NCBI GenBank assembly: GCA_965198865.1
Contig: CBDAQA010000028.1
Span: 62,001-126,000 of the forward strand
DNA from: CBDAQA01 sp965198865
Lineage (GTDB): Bacteria; Planctomycetota; Phycisphaerae; Tepidisphaerales; Tepidisphaeraceae
Direction: 5' to 3'
Length of the DNA: 64,000 nucleotides
The translations under genes were made by a program, and so were the position numbers. The notes beneath the pieces are model-generated. The model worked only from the letters and a program-made list of their open reading frames with translations, ran no database searches and was not told the DNA's origin. Below are positions 61,693-64,000 of this stretch, piece by piece; position 1 is the stretch's first letter; every line of letters begins with the position of its first letter.

Positions 61693-62277
61693 TCATCTCG
61701 GTCGCAGGGCCAAGATCAGCTCGACCTCGCCGCGGGGGCGGTCGATGTGTCGGGCGATGTCGGATGCCGACTCGCCCTGGTCGGCCAGCTCGTACACCTG
61801 CTGGTGGCGGGCGTCGGCGGCGTTGGCCAGCGCGAGCGAGGGGCCTTCCTCGAAGGTGTGGGTGGTCACGTCGGATGGTGGTGTCGGGGCAAGCGTTGGC
61901 GGCGGTGTCGACAGCGCGGTCCGGCAGTCGTCGATCATCCGTTGGAGCATGGCCGCCTTCTCGTCGGCGTCATCGATCATCATGGCCAGCTTGGTCGTTC
62001 GCGTGTCGAGCTGGGCGGTGATCTGGCGGGCCATCTCCGACAGCTCGACCAGCAGGTTCTGCATCTGCCGCTCGACGTTGCGCTGCTGGGAGAGCGTTGA
62101 CTGGCCGGGCGATTTGGCGAGCGGGTCGCCCTTCCGCTTGGCGTTGGACCGCATCAGGTAATAGATGATCCCCAGCGCGATGAAGCAGATGACCGCCCAC
62201 TGCACCTGGCTGATCGGGTGGCCGGCCACGTCGCCGAGGAGGGGGACCGGGCGGTACAGGGGGGGAATCACTGACAT
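61693..62277 (-). CDS. Membrane-anchored protein with coiled coil and C-terminal DUF2802/DUF6115-like HTH
   Basis: 194 residues from ATG 62277 (MSVIPPLYRPVPLLGDV). One membrane helix (WAVICFIALGIIYYLM, ~residues 30-45), then a coiled coil (~65-125; RNVERQMQNLLVELSEMARQI), a Pro/Thr linker and a C-terminal helix-turn-helix-like end (YELADQGESASDIARHIDRPRGEVELILAL). This C-terminus resembles DUF2802/DUF6115, found in proteins of several bacterial phyla with unknown role. It converges with the photolyase and diverges from nuoC (93 bp). No function is proposed. Confidence 0.7.
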   Translation of the reverse strand: MSVIPPLYRPVPLLGDVAGHPISQVQWAVICFIALGIIYYLMRSNAKRKGDPLAKSPGQSTLSQQRNVERQMQNLLVELSEMARQITAQLDTRTTKLAMMIDDADEKAAMLQRMIDDCRTALSTPPPTLAPTPPSDVTTHTFEEGPSLALANAADARHQQVYELADQGESASDIARHIDRPRGEVELILALRPR

Positions 62278-62370
62278 GGGTCGGATCGCACGCGGCGGCG
62301 GGCGGTTGCCTATCCTGCCGTAGGACCGTCGCCGTTTCAACCGGAACGATCCATACGTTACGATCGCACA

Positions 62371-62895
62371 ATGCCCATGCCGCACCCGCTGACGCCCGCC
62401 GAGATCGCCGCCATCGTGAGCGACCGGTTCGGGGACGACCTGACCGGCTCGTTCGTGTCCGAGGGGGAGAAGCACCCCCGCGTCCACCTGCCAGCGGCAC
62501 AGTGGCGGGCTGTTGCCGTGTTCCTGCGCCGGGACGAGCGGCTATCGCTGGACTGGCTCGCCTGCCTGAGCGGGGTCGACTACGCCGCCGAGGGGCAGTT
62601 AGCCGTCGTCTATGACTTGGCCAGCTTTGACCACCGCCACCAGTTCGCGGTGAAGGTGTTCTGCGACCGGGCCGACCCACGCGTGCCCAGCGTGGTCGAC
62701 CTGTGGCCCGCTGCCGACTGGCACGAGCGGGAGGCGTTCGACCTGCTCGGCATCCGGTTTGACGGCCATCCGGACCTCAGCCGCATCCTGCTGGCCGACG
62801 ACTGGGACGGCCACCCGCTCCGCAAGGATTATGTGTTCCCGCGCGAGGTGCATGGCATTCCGGGCAGCGTTGAACTCGACTGGCAGCAGGCATGA
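62371..62895 (+). CDS. nuoC: NADH-quinone oxidoreductase subunit C
   Basis: 174 residues. C-terminal NuoC signature: WHEREAFDLLGIRFDGHPDL, then RILLADDWDGHPLRKDY. It is a hydrophilic subunit of the peripheral arm of complex I. In most genomes nuoC sits between nuoB and nuoD; here neither flanks it: upstream is the DUF2802-like gene on the other strand, downstream an AT-rich spacer. It may be an orphan copy in a scattered complex I. TACGTTACG lies just ahead of the ATG and may be part of its promoter. Confidence 0.9.
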   Translation: MPMPHPLTPAEIAAIVSDRFGDDLTGSFVSEGEKHPRVHLPAAQWRAVAVFLRRDERLSLDWLACLSGVDYAAEGQLAVVYDLASFDHRHQFAVKVFCDRADPRVPSVVDLWPAADWHEREAFDLLGIRFDGHPDLSRILLADDWDGHPLRKDYVFPREVHGIPGSVELDWQQA

Positions 62896-63064
62896 CTGTC
62901 GCAACGATCGTTTGCAGTTGAACCTGAAAAATTGGTCAGTTCAAACGTTCAAATTTCGAAATCATTCTCACAATTTTACAAGGCTTTTCACTTGGGATTC
63001 TGGATTAAGCATAATTCCCATGTCCCTCAACATTTACTCGCCAAAAAATTTCTAGTTTGGGGGC
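62896..63064. other. AT-rich spacer downstream of nuoC
   Basis: About 170 bp, sharply lower in GC than everything else nearby (runs such as CAAATTTCGAAATC and GCCAAAAAATTTC). No gene was recognised. It abuts the candidate promoter of the structured RNA and may be an upstream A/T element. Confidence 0.6.
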
Positions 63065-63092
63065 TTGCATTTGTCAGGCTGAGCGATATTGT
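63065..63092 (+). promoter_or_regulatory. Candidate sigma-70-like promoter of the structured RNA
   Basis: TTGCAT at 63065-63070 and TATTGT at 63087-63092 with a 16-bp spacer, directly after an AT-rich tract. Transcription would start near 63099. Visual match only. Confidence 0.4.
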
Positions 63093-63098
63093 CTGTGC

Positions 63099-63332
63099 AT
63101 CGACCTTCTGGTTGCCCAGTTAATGGGCAAACAGTGGGGTGGGGACTGTGGTGGCGAACAGCTGCTGGAGTCTCATATTGCCGGGGGCTTCCCCGAAGAG
63201 GGTTCCCCCCCTCCCTCTTCACCCCCCGGCATTAAACTACGCTCTCAGCCGCTCGGCCTCCCCTCCGGGCGTCTCTCCCTCCCAAATAGTTGAGAGCTAA
63301 AGGGCTGCGAACTTCGGTTCGGAGCCTTTTTT
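63099..63332 (+). ncRNA. Candidate structured RNA or riboswitch-type leader ending at a terminator
   Basis: About 234 nt with dense complementary segments: 63112-63117/63125-63130 (TTGCCC/GGGCAA), 63131-63135/63145-63149 (ACAGT/ACTGT), 63180-63187/63223-63230 (GCCGGGGG/CCCCCGGC) enclosing 63195-63202/63213-63220 (GAAGAGGG/CCCTCTTC), and 63241-63247/63291-63297 (GCTCTCA/TGAGAGC), then the terminator. It has no ORF with a recognisable domain. It may be a free-standing RNA (GGCATTAAACTACG is reminiscent of a stretch in 6S RNA, not proof) or a leader controlling the oxidoreductase gene 60 bp beyond. Family unassigned. Confidence 0.6.
63303..63332 (+). terminator. Strong intrinsic terminator with UUCG loop
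   Basis: GGCTGCGAAC (63303-63312), loop TTCG, GTTCGGAGCC (63317-63326): nine of ten pairs (one G-G mismatch), followed by TTTTTT at 63327-63332. It is the clearest intrinsic terminator of the window and stops transcription 60 bp before the next start codon. Confidence 0.92.
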
Positions 63333-63392
63333 GTTGCGCCTCCCCATGTTTCCCACTTCACGGCGGACCCGCCCGCGAGTATCCCGGCACGC

Positions 63393-64000
63393 ATGACACA
63401 GACCGACACGCCGCGCGTTCGCCAGCGGATCGTCATCGTGGGCGGGGGGTTCGGCGGCGTCTACACCGCCCTGCACCTGGAGCGGCTGATCCGCCGGACC
63501 GGTGTGCCGCTCGACGTGACGCTGGTCAGCCGGGACAACTACTTCCTGATGACCCCCCTGCTCTTCGAGGCCGGCAGCGGCGTCCTCGAGCCTCGGCACG
63601 CGGTGAACCCCATCCGGCCGCTGCTCCGCACGACGCGCTTCATTGAGGCTCGCGTAACCGCCGTCGACATCGGTGCCCGCGTCGTCCACGCCACACAGGA
63701 GGGCGACCCGCCTGGCGCCACCGTCGCGCTGCCGTACGACCACGTCGTGATCGGCGTGGGCGGCGTGACCAACACGTCACTGGTCCCCGGTGGCGACTCG
63801 GCCCTCACGTTCAAGACGCTGGCCGACGCGATCTTCCTGCGCAACCACCTGATCGACCTGTTCGAGAAGGCCGACGCCGAGACCGACCCCGCCCGTCAAG
63901 CCGCCCTGCTCACGGTCGTGGTCATCGGCGCGGGGCTGGTCGGCGTCGAACTGGTCGGCGAGCTGACCGAGTTCCTGCCCACTCTGATCCGCAGCTACCC
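63393..64000 (+). CDS. NDH-2-type NAD(P)/FAD-dependent oxidoreductase, 3' end outside window
   Basis: 202 residues visible, cut by the window edge. FAD motif QRIVIVGGGFGGVYTALHLE at residues ~10-29, DNYFLMTPLLFEAGSG as in type II NADH dehydrogenases, and the start of the second nucleotide-binding motif (VVVIGAGLVGVELVGELTE). NDH-2 enzymes oxidise NADH and reduce quinone at the membrane without proton pumping. Start ATG 63393 lies 60 bp after the intrinsic terminator, so the gene has its own promoter or is controlled by read-through of that terminator. Confidence 0.85.
   Translation, partial: MTQTDTPRVRQRIVIVGGGFGGVYTALHLERLIRRTGVPLDVTLVSRDNYFLMTPLLFEAGSGVLEPRHAVNPIRPLLRTTRFIEARVTAVDIGARVVHATQEGDPPGATVALPYDHVVIGVGGVTNTSLVPGGDSALTFKTLADAIFLRNHLIDLFEKADAETDPARQAALLTVVVIGAGLVGVELVGELTEFLPTLIRSY

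Noticed and set aside
63099..63332. Firm assignment as 6S RNA
   Set aside because: Only a short stretch (GCATTAAACTACG) recalls 6S; the closing stem expected at both ends was not found.
1..64000. tRNA or rRNA genes, prophage
   Set aside because: No cloverleaf, conserved rRNA stretch or phage structural gene was recognised by eye; a tRNA could still have been missed without a scan.

Overview
The window is high-GC DNA from a bacterium that looks like a planctomycete, most likely the Phycisphaerae/Tepidisphaeraceae side. The grounds are lineage-typical traits: XylR-type (LacI-like plus AraC) regulators, H-X9-DG-like pseudopilins, PEP-CTERM proteins with autotransporter-associated repeats, LExR-type motifs at the N-termini of surface proteins, and many secreted glycoside hydrolases. 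This is inference from gene content; no rRNA or tRNA gene was seen.

Layout. 1-10.5 kb: end of a XylR regulator, a secreted phosphodiesterase/LamG protein, a three-gene leftward set (a propeller protein and two paralogous STN-like exported proteins), and a tandem alpha/beta hydrolase. 10.8-19.2 kb: a stress/redox block of YciF-like protein, Mn catalase, Rieske-FAD oxidoreductase, a PaoABC-type molybdenum aldehyde oxidoreductase operon and an exported SDR. 19.4-26.4 kb: a dispersed NHEJ block (PE-Pol protein, Ku, separate ATP-dependent ligase, HTH-TPR protein) that also holds a cardiolipin synthase and a RAYT transposase flanked by REP-like palindromes.

26.4-52.6 kb: two related glycan-use modules. 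Module A is XylR, pseudopilin, PEP-CTERM protein and NAGLU. Module B is NAGLU, XylR, PEP-CTERM protein, pseudopilin, a GH38-like enzyme and a GH36-like enzyme. Between them (33.4-38.5 kb) is a broken type I restriction-modification locus. Its middle has been replaced by a lower-GC cassette of a 5-cytosine methyltransferase, a ParB-like protein and a probable PD-(D/E)XK-type protein. This is my best candidate for an undescribed defence module.

52.6-64 kb: a small lipoprotein resembling an RND-pump porter domain, a 650-bp field of nested inverted repeats, two divergent surface proteins sharing an F5/8-type C module, a Uma2 protein, an FeS photolyase, a membrane HTH protein, NuoC, a probable structured RNA with a strong terminator, and the start of an NDH-2-type oxidoreductase.

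Long imperfect inverted repeats built on short motifs (CACGAAGG, CACGGAGA, GATGCACAC) recur at seven intergenic places, together with several other palindromes. Starts were chosen from domain boundaries, signal peptides and ribosome binding sites, and are uncertain where stated.
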